NCBI GenBank assembly: GCA_018665505.1
Contig: JABJCS010000125.1
Location: 1-5,623, forward strand
Direction of reading: 5' to 3'
From: Alphaproteobacteria bacterium
GTDB taxonomy: Bacteria > Pseudomonadota > Alphaproteobacteria > UBA8366
Length of the DNA stretch: 5,623 nucleotides
Under the pieces are notes generated by a model, which worked only from the letters and a program-made list of their open reading frames with translations, ran no database searches and had not been told where the DNA came from. This document shows, in pieces, positions 1 to 5,623 of the stretch (positions are counted from its first letter, which is position 1; the number at the start of each line of letters is the position of its first letter). The position numbers and the translations under genes were made by a program.

Positions 1-896
1 AGGTACGTAACCTCCTGCAATCCGCCTTTCTATTGGCGGGATTGCTCGGGTTATTGGCGCTGAGCGCCTTTCTCTTGACCGGGCCGGAAGGTGTTTTGTG
101 GGTTCTGGTTGGCGGAGTCGTCGGTTTGATCCTGGCTCCCCGTATACCGACACGGGTAGCGATGCGGTATTTCGGCGCGCGGCGCGTCGACCCACATGAT
201 ATTCTGCCCGTGGCTAAGGCCATGGAACGGCTCTCTACCAAGGCCGGTTTGCCGGCGGTACCAGCACTCTACTATCTACCCGACACAGGGATGAACTCCT
301 TCGCGGTTGGTCGGCGCGACGACGCGGCCGTTGTTCTCACCGATGGCATGCTGCGCAGTCTGTCGCTTCGGGAAATCGTGGCCGTGCTCGCCCATGAAAT
401 AGCACACATCGCCCATAACGATCTCGACATCATGCAATTGGCGGACACGGTCAGTCGCATGACACGCTTTATGGCTTTCGTCGGACTTGCGGTCGCGGTG
501 GTGAGCATCCCGGCGGCGTTGTTCGGCGATGGCCATGTGCCCTGGTTTGGGGTGTTAATATTGATCTTCGCCCCGACCTTCGCCGGGTTGTTGCAATTCG
601 CGCTCTCGAGAACACGGGAGTTCGAGGCGGATTTAGAAGCGGCGGCCTTGACGGGCGATCCCGCAGGATTGGCCTTGGCACTGGGCAAGATAGATCGCAT
701 CGTGAATGCGACATGGCGTCGGTTGGTCCTGGCGCGCGGCGACCAGCCGTCCTTGTTGCGCAGTCATCCGCCCACGGCGGAACGGATCGAGCGCCTGCAC
801 TCCCTGGAAGGCAACTCGGAGCAGCCTTGGGGCGAGCAGCAGATCGGACCGTTGCCGACAATGTCGCCGCGCCCGAGGCGGCCGCGTATTTGGTGA
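1..896 (+). CDS. M48 family (HtpX-like) membrane zinc metalloprotease, 5' end outside the window
   Basis: This is an integral-membrane zinc endopeptidase of family M48; family members degrade misfolded or excess membrane proteins. The reading frame is open to the left edge (first full codon at base 3), so the true start lies outside. A TTG at 33 is in frame but falls inside the first hydrophobic stretch and is unlikely to be the start. Counting from that codon (287 residues), two hydrophobic segments lie at about 1-16 and 18-36. The conserved MNSFAVG is at 87-93. The zinc motif HEIAH is at 121-125, with catalytic Glu122. Two more hydrophobic segments follow at about 148-165 and 171-191. The EFEAD motif at 196-200 supplies the third ligand, Glu196. 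SHPPTAERI, typical of the C-terminal part, is at 244-252. All expected active-site residues are present. The stop is TGA at 894-896. The gene converges on the RidA gene, so no operon partner is visible. The family is clear; the physiological substrate is unknown, and calling it HtpX itself would overreach. Confidence 0.9.
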   Translation, partial: VRNLLQSAFLLAGLLGLLALSAFLLTGPEGVLWVLVGGVVGLILAPRIPTRVAMRYFGARRVDPHDILPVAKAMERLSTKAGLPAVPALYYLPDTGMNSFAVGRRDDAAVVLTDGMLRSLSLREIVAVLAHEIAHIAHNDLDIMQLADTVSRMTRFMAFVGLAVAVVSIPAALFGDGHVPWFGVLILIFAPTFAGLLQFALSRTREFEADLEAAALTGDPAGLALALGKIDRIVNATWRRLVLARGDQPSLLRSHPPTAERIERLHSLEGNSEQPWGEQQIGPLPTMSPRPRRPRIW

Positions 897-920
897 TAGG
901 CGATTCTTAGCCGGGAGAGT

Positions 921-1385
921 TTAGTCGACGGCCATTACGGCATCGACTTCGACCGCGACACCGCGTGGTAAAGATCCCGCACCGACAGCGAATCGCGCAT
1001 GTTTTCCGGCATCGCCGAAGACTTCGACAAACAGATCGGAGGCACCGTTGACGACTTCCGGATGCTGCGTGAAATCCGAAACCGAATTGACAAACCCGCC
1101 AACCTTCATGATGCGGGTGATCCGGTCGAGATCACCGACGGCGGCGCGTGCTTGCGCGATGAGGTTGAGACCGCAGACGCGCGCAGCGGCAACGGCGTCA
1201 TCGACGGAATAATCCGCACCGACTTTACCGACATGCATCAGCTCGCCGTTCCAGAACGGAACCTGTCCCGCGATATAGAGCGTACCGCCCTCCAACACGT
1301 AGGGAACGTAATTCGCCGCTGGTGCCGCAGCTTCCGGCAATTCAATTCCGAGTTCGGCAAGACGCGCTTCGATTTTTCCGGCCAT
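921..1385 (-). CDS. RidA (YjgF/YER057c/UK114) family protein
   Basis: This is a 154-residue RidA-fold protein. Classical family members are small trimeric cytoplasmic enzymes that hydrolyse reactive enamine/imine intermediates such as 2-aminoacrylate, limiting damage to PLP enzymes. Seen here: the strand-rich start YVLEGGTLYIAGQVP (about 29-43), the central VCGLNLIAQARAAVGDL (about 70-86) and the C-terminal block around HARFAVGAGSLPRG (129-142). Arg131 aligns with the substrate-binding Arg105 of E. coli-type RidA, and Glu146 lies the same 15 residues downstream as Glu120 does there, so imine hydrolysis is plausible. At 154 residues it exceeds the roughly 128 of canonical RidA because of an N-terminal extension (about 1-28), which suits a longer RidA subgroup whose substrate is not established. 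The ATG at 1385 is preceded by GGAG at 1394-1397 on the minus strand, 8 bases away, which fixes the start. The stop is TAA at 921-923. A strong terminator upstream separates it from nrdJ, so it probably has its own promoter. Confidence 0.92.
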   Translation of the reverse strand: MAGKIEARLAELGIELPEAAAPAANYVPYVLEGGTLYIAGQVPFWNGELMHVGKVGADYSVDDAVAAARVCGLNLIAQARAAVGDLDRITRIMKVGGFVNSVSDFTQHPEVVNGASDLFVEVFGDAGKHARFAVGAGSLPRGVAVEVDAVMAVD

Positions 1386-1393
1386 ATTATGAT

Positions 1394-1397
1394 CTCC
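1394..1397 (-). promoter_or_regulatory. Shine-Dalgarno site of the RidA gene
   Basis: GGAG on the minus strand sits 8 bases before the ATG at 1383-1385. It is the only good purine-rich site nearby and supports that start. Confidence 0.75.
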
Positions 1398-1414
1398 ATT
1401 TTGTACGTTTACTC

Positions 1415-1443
1415 TTGCTATGCTTTCGCAAGCACCGGGTAAA
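1415..1443 (-). promoter_or_regulatory. possible sigma70-type promoter of the RidA gene (weak)
   Basis: Because the nrdJ terminator lies upstream, a promoter is expected between about 1386 and 1486. The best pair I find on the minus strand is TTTACC (1438-1443) as -35 and TAGCAA (1415-1420) as -10, exactly 17 bases apart. The hexamers match the consensus at only about 4 and 3 of 6 positions. The spacer contains a small 5-bp hairpin (TGCTT, loop GCGA, AAGCA; 1421-1434). The position is plausible; the exact call is tentative. Confidence 0.25.
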
Positions 1444-1486
1444 GTCGGAAATCTTATTTATCGCTCGTGGAATACGTTATCGGGAT

Positions 1487-1517
1487 AAAAAAAGGGGGCG
1501 GGTAAGATACCCGCCCC
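1487..1517 (-). terminator. strong rho-independent terminator of nrdJ
   Basis: On the minus strand a perfect 10-bp stem (GGGGCGGGTA paired with TACCCGCCCC, 1495-1504 with 1508-1517) closes a 3-base loop. After one C it runs into seven consecutive T residues (1487-1493). It starts 36 bases past the nrdJ stop codon. On the plus strand the hairpin is not followed by a T tract, so it acts in one direction only. It should largely isolate nrdJ transcription from the downstream RidA gene. Confidence 0.95.
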
Positions 1518-1553
1518 GAGTCACAGGGAGCACTATGCCAAGGTAGGGCCTAG

Positions 1554-4500
1554 TCACGAACACCCACTAGTCGCGCCACAAGTGACGCATTTCATGCAGG
1601 TGCCGTTGCGTACGAGTGTGAAGTTGCCGCATTCGCCGCAAGCATCGCCCTCGTACCCCTTGGCCTTGGCCATTCGAATCTGGTCGAGACGAGTCTCGAC
1701 CTCCTCGACGACCGCGGCCTGGACCGCTACGGCCGAAACCGTCGCGGCACCATCAGCAACCACCTGGCCCTGAGAGTCAGTGGCTGCCGAACTCTGAATT
1801 GCTTTTTCGCCGGATTTACCCGCACCGCCCGAGAATACGAGCAGTTTGGAGCTCCGCATGAAGCCGGTGCTGGCGACCTTTTGGATCGCCGCGATGGCGT
1901 CAGCAGTGCTTGTATTTGTCCCGCCATCATCTTCATGAACACCGCGCCCGAGAGTATCGGGAAGCATGTCGCTCGCCTCCGCGTGGGCAAGATCGTTGCG
2001 GCTAAGATAGCTGATCGCGACTTCGCGGAAGATATAATCGAGCACCGACGTCGCCATCTTGATTGTATCGTTACCTTCGACGATGCCCGAAGGTTCGAAG
2101 CGGGTGAAGGTGAACGCCTCGACGAATTCTTCCAACGGCACGCCGTATTGCAGGCCGATGGAGATGGCGATGGCAAAATTGTTCATCAAGCTGCGGAAGG
2201 CGGCGCCTTCCTTGTGCATGTCGATAAATATCTCGCCCAATCGTCCGTCTTCGTACTCGCCGGTGCGTAGATAGACCTTGTGGCCGCCGACAATGGCCTT
2301 TTGGGTATATCCCTTGCGCCGGGTTGGGAGGCGGTCGCGCTCGGTAACGCGTTCGATGATTCGCTCGACGATTTTCTCCGCGACGATCGGTGTCGCCGCG
2401 GCGTTCGGCGCTTCAAGTACCTCTTCCGCCAAATCTTCGTCGTCCAACAAGGCGGACTGTAAAGGCTGGCTGAGTTTAGAGCCGTCACGATAGAGGGCGT
2501 TGGCCTTCAGGCCGAGACGCCAGGATAGGAGATACGCGTTCTTGCAATCCTCTACCGTGGCGCTGTTTGGCATATTGATGGTTTTGGAAATTGCGCCGGT
2601 AATAAACGGCTGCGCCGCCGCCATCATGCGAATGTGGCTCTCTGCGGAGAGATACCGCTTGCCGATTCGGCCGCAAGGATTGGCGCAATCGAAGACCGGT
2701 AGATGCTCGTCCTTCAGATAAGGCGCACCCTCCAAGGTCATGGCACCGCAGCAATAGGTGTTCGCGGCGTTGATATCCTGTTTCGAGAAACCGAGATGGG
2801 CTAGCAGGTCGAAGCTTAGATCATTGAGCTGCGCATCCGACAAACCTAACGGGCCCTTGCAGAACTCTTCGCCGAGGGACCATTTGTTGAAGGCGAACTT
2901 AATGTCAAAACTACTGGCGAGACCGTCTTCCAAGGCGCTCAAGACATCATCCGTGAAGCCTTTGGCCTTCAGTGTGTCGTGATTAACGCCGGGGCTGTTC
3001 TTCAGTGTGCCATGGCCGACCGCATAGTCGATGATCTCAGTCACTTGGTCGTCACTATAGCCAAGGCTGCTGAGCGCCGGTGGGACGGTGCGATTGATGA
3101 TCTTGAAGTAACCGCCGCCCGCGAGTTTCTTGAATTTGACGAGAGCGAAATCCGGCTCGATGCCGGTGGTGTCGCAATCCATCACCAGGCCGATTGTACC
3201 GGTCGGCGCGATGACGCTGGTCTGGGCGTTGCGGTAGCCGTGTTTGCGGCCAAGATCGTAAGCGCGGTCCCAGGCAGCCGTAGCTGCTTTCGTTAGGTCT
3301 GATTGCGGGCAAGATTTGTGATCGAGTGGGACCGGCGGGATGGATAATCCAACGTAGCCGTCCGCTTTACCGTGAGCGGCCAAACGGTGATTACCGATGA
3401 CCCTGAGCATGGCCTCGCTATTTTCCGCATAGCGGGGAAAAGCGCCAAGTTCTTCCGCCATCTCCGCCGATGTCGCGTAGGATACGCCGGTCATAACGGC
3501 GGTCAGAGCCCCGCAGATCGCACGGCCTTCGTCGCTGTCGTAGGAATGACCCGCCGCCATCAGGAATCCGCCGATATTCGCATAGCCGAGACCGAGGGTG
3601 CGGAACTCGTAGGAGAGTTGCGCGATTTGCTTCGACGGGAACTGCGCCATTAGGACCGAAATCTCGAGGACCACTGTCCACAGCCGCACTGCATGCTCAT
3701 AAGATTCTATATCGAGCGATCCGTCTTCCTTTTGGAACGCCATCAAGTTGAGCGACGCGAGATTGCATGCCGTGTCGTCGAGGAACATATACTCGGAGCA
3801 CGGGTTCGAGGCATTGATACGCCCGCTAACACCGCAGGTATGCCATTCATTGATGGTGGTATCGAACTGCAAGCCGGGGTCAGCGCAGGACCAGGCGGCA
3901 TATCCGATCTGTTCCCAAAGATCGCGGGCCGAAGTTTCCTTGGCGGCCGCGCCATTGGTGCGCATGGTGAGCGCCCACGGACCGTCCGCTTCGACGGCTT
4001 TGACGAAATCGTTGGTGATGCGCACGGTATTGTTCGAGTTTTGGCCGGAAACCGTTAAATAGGCCTCCGAATCCCAATCCGTGTCGTATGTCTTGAAGGA
4101 AATCTCCGTGTGGCCCTGCCGCGCGAATTCGATGACACGTTGGATGTAGTTCTCGGGCACGGCGGCTTCGCGTGCTGCGATGATCGCCTTGCGGAGTTCC
4201 GGGTTTTTCTTCGGAGTGAAACGATCTTCATCGTCGCTGGCGCAGCAAACGTTCATAATCCGGTTCAGATGCTTCTCGCACATCTTCGAGCCGGAGACGA
4301 GCGCCGCGACCTTTTGCTCTTCCAGAACCTTCCAGTTAATAAAGTTCTCGATATCCGGATGATCGATGTCGAGAACGACCATTTTGGCCGCCCGGCGCGT
4401 GGTGCCGCCGGATTTGATCGCGCCTGCCGCGCGGTCGCCGATTTTTAGGAAGCTCATCAAGCCCGAGGAACGGCCACCGCCAGACAATGGTTCGCCGTCG

Positions 4501-5219
4501 CCGCGCACGCGCGAGAAGTTGGTGCCGGTACCGGAGCCGTATTTGAAAAGTCGTGCTTCGCGAACCCATAGGTCCATGATGCCGTTCTCGGTGACCAAAT
4601 CATCGTCGACCGATTGAATGAAGCAGGCATGCGGTTGGGGATGCTCGTAAGCCGAATCGGAAAGCGTCAACTCGCCCGTTTGATAGTCCACATAGTGATG
4701 GCCTTGCCCAGGTCCGTCGATACCGTAGGCCCAGTGCAGGCCGGTATTGAACCATTGCGGTGAGTTCGGAGCGGCCATTTGATTGGCCAGCATGAAGCGC
4801 ATCTCGTCGAAATAGACGTGGGCGTCTTGTTCCGAATCGAAATAGCCGCCTTTCCAACCCCAATACGTCCAGGTGCCAGCCAAACGGTCGAAAACCTGCT
4901 TGGCGCTGATCTCACCGACCGCACGTTCGTCCTTCGGACGTTTCGCGATGGCATCCGTGTCGGGTTCCGCGCGCCACAACCATTCGGGGATGTCACTCTC
5001 TTCAACTTTTCGGAGGTCGGCCGGAATGCCCGCTTTGCGGAAGTACTTTTGCGCAAGCACATCGCACGCAACTTGGCTCCAGCTCGTGGGCACTTCGATA
5101 TTCTCAGCTTGAAACACGATGGAGCCGTCGGGATTTCGGATTTCGCTATTTGTGTGGCGAAACTCCATATCCGCATATGGTGACAAATCATACTTCGTGA
5201 AGAGACGCGTAAAGCGCAT
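1554..5219 (-). CDS. nrdJ: vitamin B12-dependent (class II) ribonucleoside-diphosphate reductase NrdJ
   Basis: NrdJ reduces ribonucleotides to deoxyribonucleotides using adenosylcobalamin to generate the thiyl radical. It needs neither oxygen nor an NrdB subunit, and acts in the cytoplasm. The 1221 residues are intact. An N-terminal class II domain (about 1-100) precedes the catalytic barrel (about 100-920). The finger-loop motif N472-P-C474-S-E476 carries the radical cysteine. C199 (in HACF) and C485 (in ACNLASLNL) match the reducible active-site pair. APTGTIG is at 671-677 and SKTIN at 878-882. A charged linker (about 925-968) leads to a TSCPD-type domain (about 969-1075) and then an Ala-rich variable linker. 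A C-terminal ribbon follows with C1194, C1197, C1208, C1211, C1214 and C1220, possibly metal-binding and/or a thiol relay that re-reduces the active site. I see no recognisable N-terminal ATP cone, so overall-activity control by dATP through such a domain is not evident. The ATG at 5219 has GGGGAGG (5227-5233) 7 bases upstream. The stop is TGA at 1554-1556. Tandem NrdR boxes and a structured leader lie upstream. Confidence 0.98.
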   Translation of the reverse strand: MRFTRLFTKYDLSPYADMEFRHTNSEIRNPDGSIVFQAENIEVPTSWSQVACDVLAQKYFRKAGIPADLRKVEESDIPEWLWRAEPDTDAIAKRPKDERAVGEISAKQVFDRLAGTWTYWGWKGGYFDSEQDAHVYFDEMRFMLANQMAAPNSPQWFNTGLHWAYGIDGPGQGHHYVDYQTGELTLSDSAYEHPQPHACFIQSVDDDLVTENGIMDLWVREARLFKYGSGTGTNFSRVRGDGEPLSGGGRSSGLMSFLKIGDRAAGAIKSGGTTRRAAKMVVLDIDHPDIENFINWKVLEEQKVAALVSGSKMCEKHLNRIMNVCCASDDEDRFTPKKNPELRKAIIAAREAAVPENYIQRVIEFARQGHTEISFKTYDTDWDSEAYLTVSGQNSNNTVRITNDFVKAVEADGPWALTMRTNGAAAKETSARDLWEQIGYAAWSCADPGLQFDTTINEWHTCGVSGRINASNPCSEYMFLDDTACNLASLNLMAFQKEDGSLDIESYEHAVRLWTVVLEISVLMAQFPSKQIAQLSYEFRTLGLGYANIGGFLMAAGHSYDSDEGRAICGALTAVMTGVSYATSAEMAEELGAFPRYAENSEAMLRVIGNHRLAAHGKADGYVGLSIPPVPLDHKSCPQSDLTKAATAAWDRAYDLGRKHGYRNAQTSVIAPTGTIGLVMDCDTTGIEPDFALVKFKKLAGGGYFKIINRTVPPALSSLGYSDDQVTEIIDYAVGHGTLKNSPGVNHDTLKAKGFTDDVLSALEDGLASSFDIKFAFNKWSLGEEFCKGPLGLSDAQLNDLSFDLLAHLGFSKQDINAANTYCCGAMTLEGAPYLKDEHLPVFDCANPCGRIGKRYLSAESHIRMMAAAQPFITGAISKTINMPNSATVEDCKNAYLLSWRLGLKANALYRDGSKLSQPLQSALLDDEDLAEEVLEAPNAAATPIVAEKIVERIIERVTERDRLPTRRKGYTQKAIVGGHKVYLRTGEYEDGRLGEIFIDMHKEGAAFRSLMNNFAIAISIGLQYGVPLEEFVEAFTFTRFEPSGIVEGNDTIKMATSVLDYIFREVAISYLSRNDLAHAEASDMLPDTLGRGVHEDDGGTNTSTADAIAAIQKVASTGFMRSSKLLVFSGGAGKSGEKAIQSSAATDSQGQVVADGAATVSAVAVQAAVVEEVETRLDQIRMAKAKGYEGDACGECGNFTLVRNGTCMKCVTCGATSGCS

Positions 5220-5226
5220 TGGGTAA

Positions 5227-5233
5227 CCTCCCC
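5227..5233 (-). promoter_or_regulatory. Shine-Dalgarno site of nrdJ
   Basis: GGGGAGG on the minus strand lies 7 bases before the ATG at 5217-5219, a near-ideal position. It fixes the nrdJ start and lies about 20 bases past the end of the long leader helix. Confidence 0.85.
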
Positions 5234-5251
5234 AGACGTGTGGCCACTTTT

Positions 5252-5348
5252 CGGGCCCGGTAGGAACGTCCCGCCTCTCCAGCAGACATTCCCTTTTAAA
5301 ACTTTGTATTCCCCGGTCGCCGCGTAACGGCGAGCACCTACCAGCCCG
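5252..5348 (-). promoter_or_regulatory. structured 5' leader of nrdJ (candidate cis-regulatory RNA)
   Basis: Read as minus-strand RNA, bases 5348-5337 (CGGGC, U, GGUAGG) pair with 5264-5252 (CCUACC, GG, GCCCG). This gives 11 Watson-Crick pairs plus one possible G-U pair, with one bulged base, enclosing 72 bases. Inside are a 6-bp hairpin (UCGCCG, loop UUACG, CGGCGA; 5333-5317) and a second 6-bp hairpin (AAUGUC with GACGUU; 5290-5285 with 5270-5265, loop 14). The second hairpin can extend by two pairs only by taking the CC of the closing helix, so two states could compete. Two positions pair as G-U on the minus strand but would be C-A clashes on the plus strand, which fits transcription toward nrdJ. 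There is no T tract, so a terminator is unlikely; the end of the helix near the ribosome binding site suggests translational control. It has faint likeness to the front of a cobalamin riboswitch (GGTGC, later AAAAGGGAA) but lacks the B12 box. The pairing is seen; the function is inferred. Confidence 0.5.
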
Positions 5349-5415
5349 TCAGTATTTGGTCTTTTGCCCCATATCCAGTAGGTATCGTGATGTTAGCCAC
5401 AACCTGTTGAGCAAT

Positions 5416-5431
5416 GCAATATATTTTGTGG
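5416..5431 (-). promoter_or_regulatory. NrdR box 1 (proximal to nrdJ)
   Basis: The 16-mer reads GCAATATATTTTGTGG on the plus strand. As I recall the NrdR-box consensus, ACACWATATATWGTGT, it matches at 12 of 16 positions. NrdR is the ATP/dATP-sensing zinc-ribbon and ATP-cone repressor of ribonucleotide reductase genes and binds paired boxes. Its partner box starts 31 bp away, an integral number of helical turns, which is the classic arrangement. The box contains a -10-like TATATT on the minus strand (5418-5423), but I see no convincing -35. Confidence 0.72.
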
Positions 5432-5446
5432 TGGGGAAGTGATTTT

Positions 5447-5462
5447 TTAATAGATATTGTGG
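5447..5462 (-). promoter_or_regulatory. NrdR box 2 (distal to nrdJ)
   Basis: TTAATAGATATTGTGG on the plus strand matches the recalled NrdR consensus at 11 of 16 positions; the half ATATTGTG is intact and the other half is weak. It lies in the same orientation as box 1, with 15 bases between them. A -10-like TATACT (5468-5473, minus strand) lies just upstream with respect to nrdJ, without a good -35. If this is the real -10, both boxes would cover the start site and early transcribed region, suiting repression. Confidence 0.68.
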
Positions 5463-5623
5463 AATGAAGTATAAATTCAGTCGGATCGAAGGATTCATTT
5501 CAAAAAGCTCAATAAAACATACGGCGCTATAGCCTTACTTGCGTTCGTAGTGTGGATGCTGGACGGCGCTGGTCGCTGGTGCCATACTGGGCTGGATAAG
5601 TCAGTGAGGAAGGGCGTTTCCCG
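5463..5623. other. edge region with no supportable gene
   Basis: The part to about 5520 is AT-richer than the rest of the window, as expected of promoter DNA; beyond that it becomes GC-rich again. Three short open stretches exist. One is a plus-strand ATG ORF of 22 codons (5464-5532) without a good ribosome binding site. Another is a plus-strand frame open from 5475 to the edge, containing KKLNKTYGAIALLAFVVW, which resembles a signal or anchor segment but has no ATG, GTG or TTG before it. The third is a minus-strand frame entering from the right edge and stopping at about 5495. None can be called a gene from this window. Confidence 0.5.

Noticed and set aside
33..35. TTG at 33 as the start of the protease gene
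   Set aside because: The frame is open to the window edge and the upstream codons (VRNLLQSAFL) look like the family's basic and hydrophobic N terminus. No Shine-Dalgarno site fits TTG33, so the gene is treated as 5'-truncated by the window.
272..861. Minus-strand ORFs of 142 and 130 codons within the protease gene
   Set aside because: They lie opposite a coding frame that carries intact HEIAH, EFEAD and SHPPTAERI motifs. Their translations are low-complexity Arg/Pro/Ser-rich, as expected of shadow frames.
1421..1434. Small hairpin TGCTT-GCGA-AAGCA upstream of the RidA gene
   Set aside because: Five base pairs with a GNRA-type loop and no T tract is too little to call a regulatory element. 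It is mentioned only as part of the promoter spacer.
999..1442. 147-codon plus-strand ORF antisense to the RidA gene
   Set aside because: It is the mirror of a well-supported RidA coding sequence with its own ribosome binding site. The antisense translation shows no recognisable domain, and such shadow frames are common in GC-biased coding DNA.
1727..5191. Numerous ORFs of 60-174 codons in other frames within nrdJ
   Set aside because: The nrdJ frame is continuous over 1221 codons with all key residues. The other frames show no domains and no independent ribosome binding sites that I can support.
5220..5348. Cobalamin riboswitch controlling nrdJ
   Set aside because: GGTGC, a nearby hairpin and AAAAGGGAA resemble the front of the class, but the CCCGC-ACTGT core segment and the GCCACTG B12 box are missing in the right order and orientation. 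A cobalamin riboswitch repressing a B12-dependent enzyme would also be biologically unexpected. It is kept only as an unclassified leader structure.

Overview
The window looks like chromosomal DNA from an alphaproteobacterium. The evidence is indirect: a GC-rich, strongly coding-biased sequence, a 1221-residue B12-dependent ribonucleotide reductase (NrdJ) with a C-terminal cysteine-rich ribbon of the kind familiar in that class, and alphaproteobacterial-looking RidA and M48 proteins. The genus cannot be told from the sequence alone. I see no insertion sequence, CRISPR array, tRNA or rRNA gene, or phage gene.

Layout from left to right. The first 896 bases hold the 3' part of a plus-strand gene for a membrane-anchored M48 (HtpX-like) zinc protease, whose start lies left of the window. 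It converges, across a 24-base gap, on a minus-strand gene for a 154-residue RidA-family protein (921-1385) with its own ribosome binding site. Next comes a spacer carrying a very strong intrinsic terminator on the minus strand (1487-1517). This terminator ends nrdJ, which fills most of the window (1554-5219, minus strand). Because it stands between nrdJ and the RidA gene, the two minus-strand genes are probably separate transcription units.

The right-hand 404 bases (5220-5623) contain no gene I can support, but they are the most informative non-coding DNA here. Reading toward nrdJ, there are two NrdR-box-like 16-mers spaced exactly 31 bp apart (5416-5431 and 5447-5462). They are followed by a leader with a long-range helix (5252-5264 paired with 5337-5348) that encloses two further hairpins, and then the nrdJ Shine-Dalgarno sequence. 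The inferred picture is that deoxyribonucleotide synthesis in this cell depends at least partly on a cobalamin-requiring enzyme. Its gene would be repressed by NrdR at the promoter and possibly tuned again by a structured 5' leader. The protease and RidA genes look like ordinary housekeeping neighbours with no evident link to nrdJ.

The genes themselves are familiar families with intact key residues. The possible novelty is the nrdJ leader RNA.
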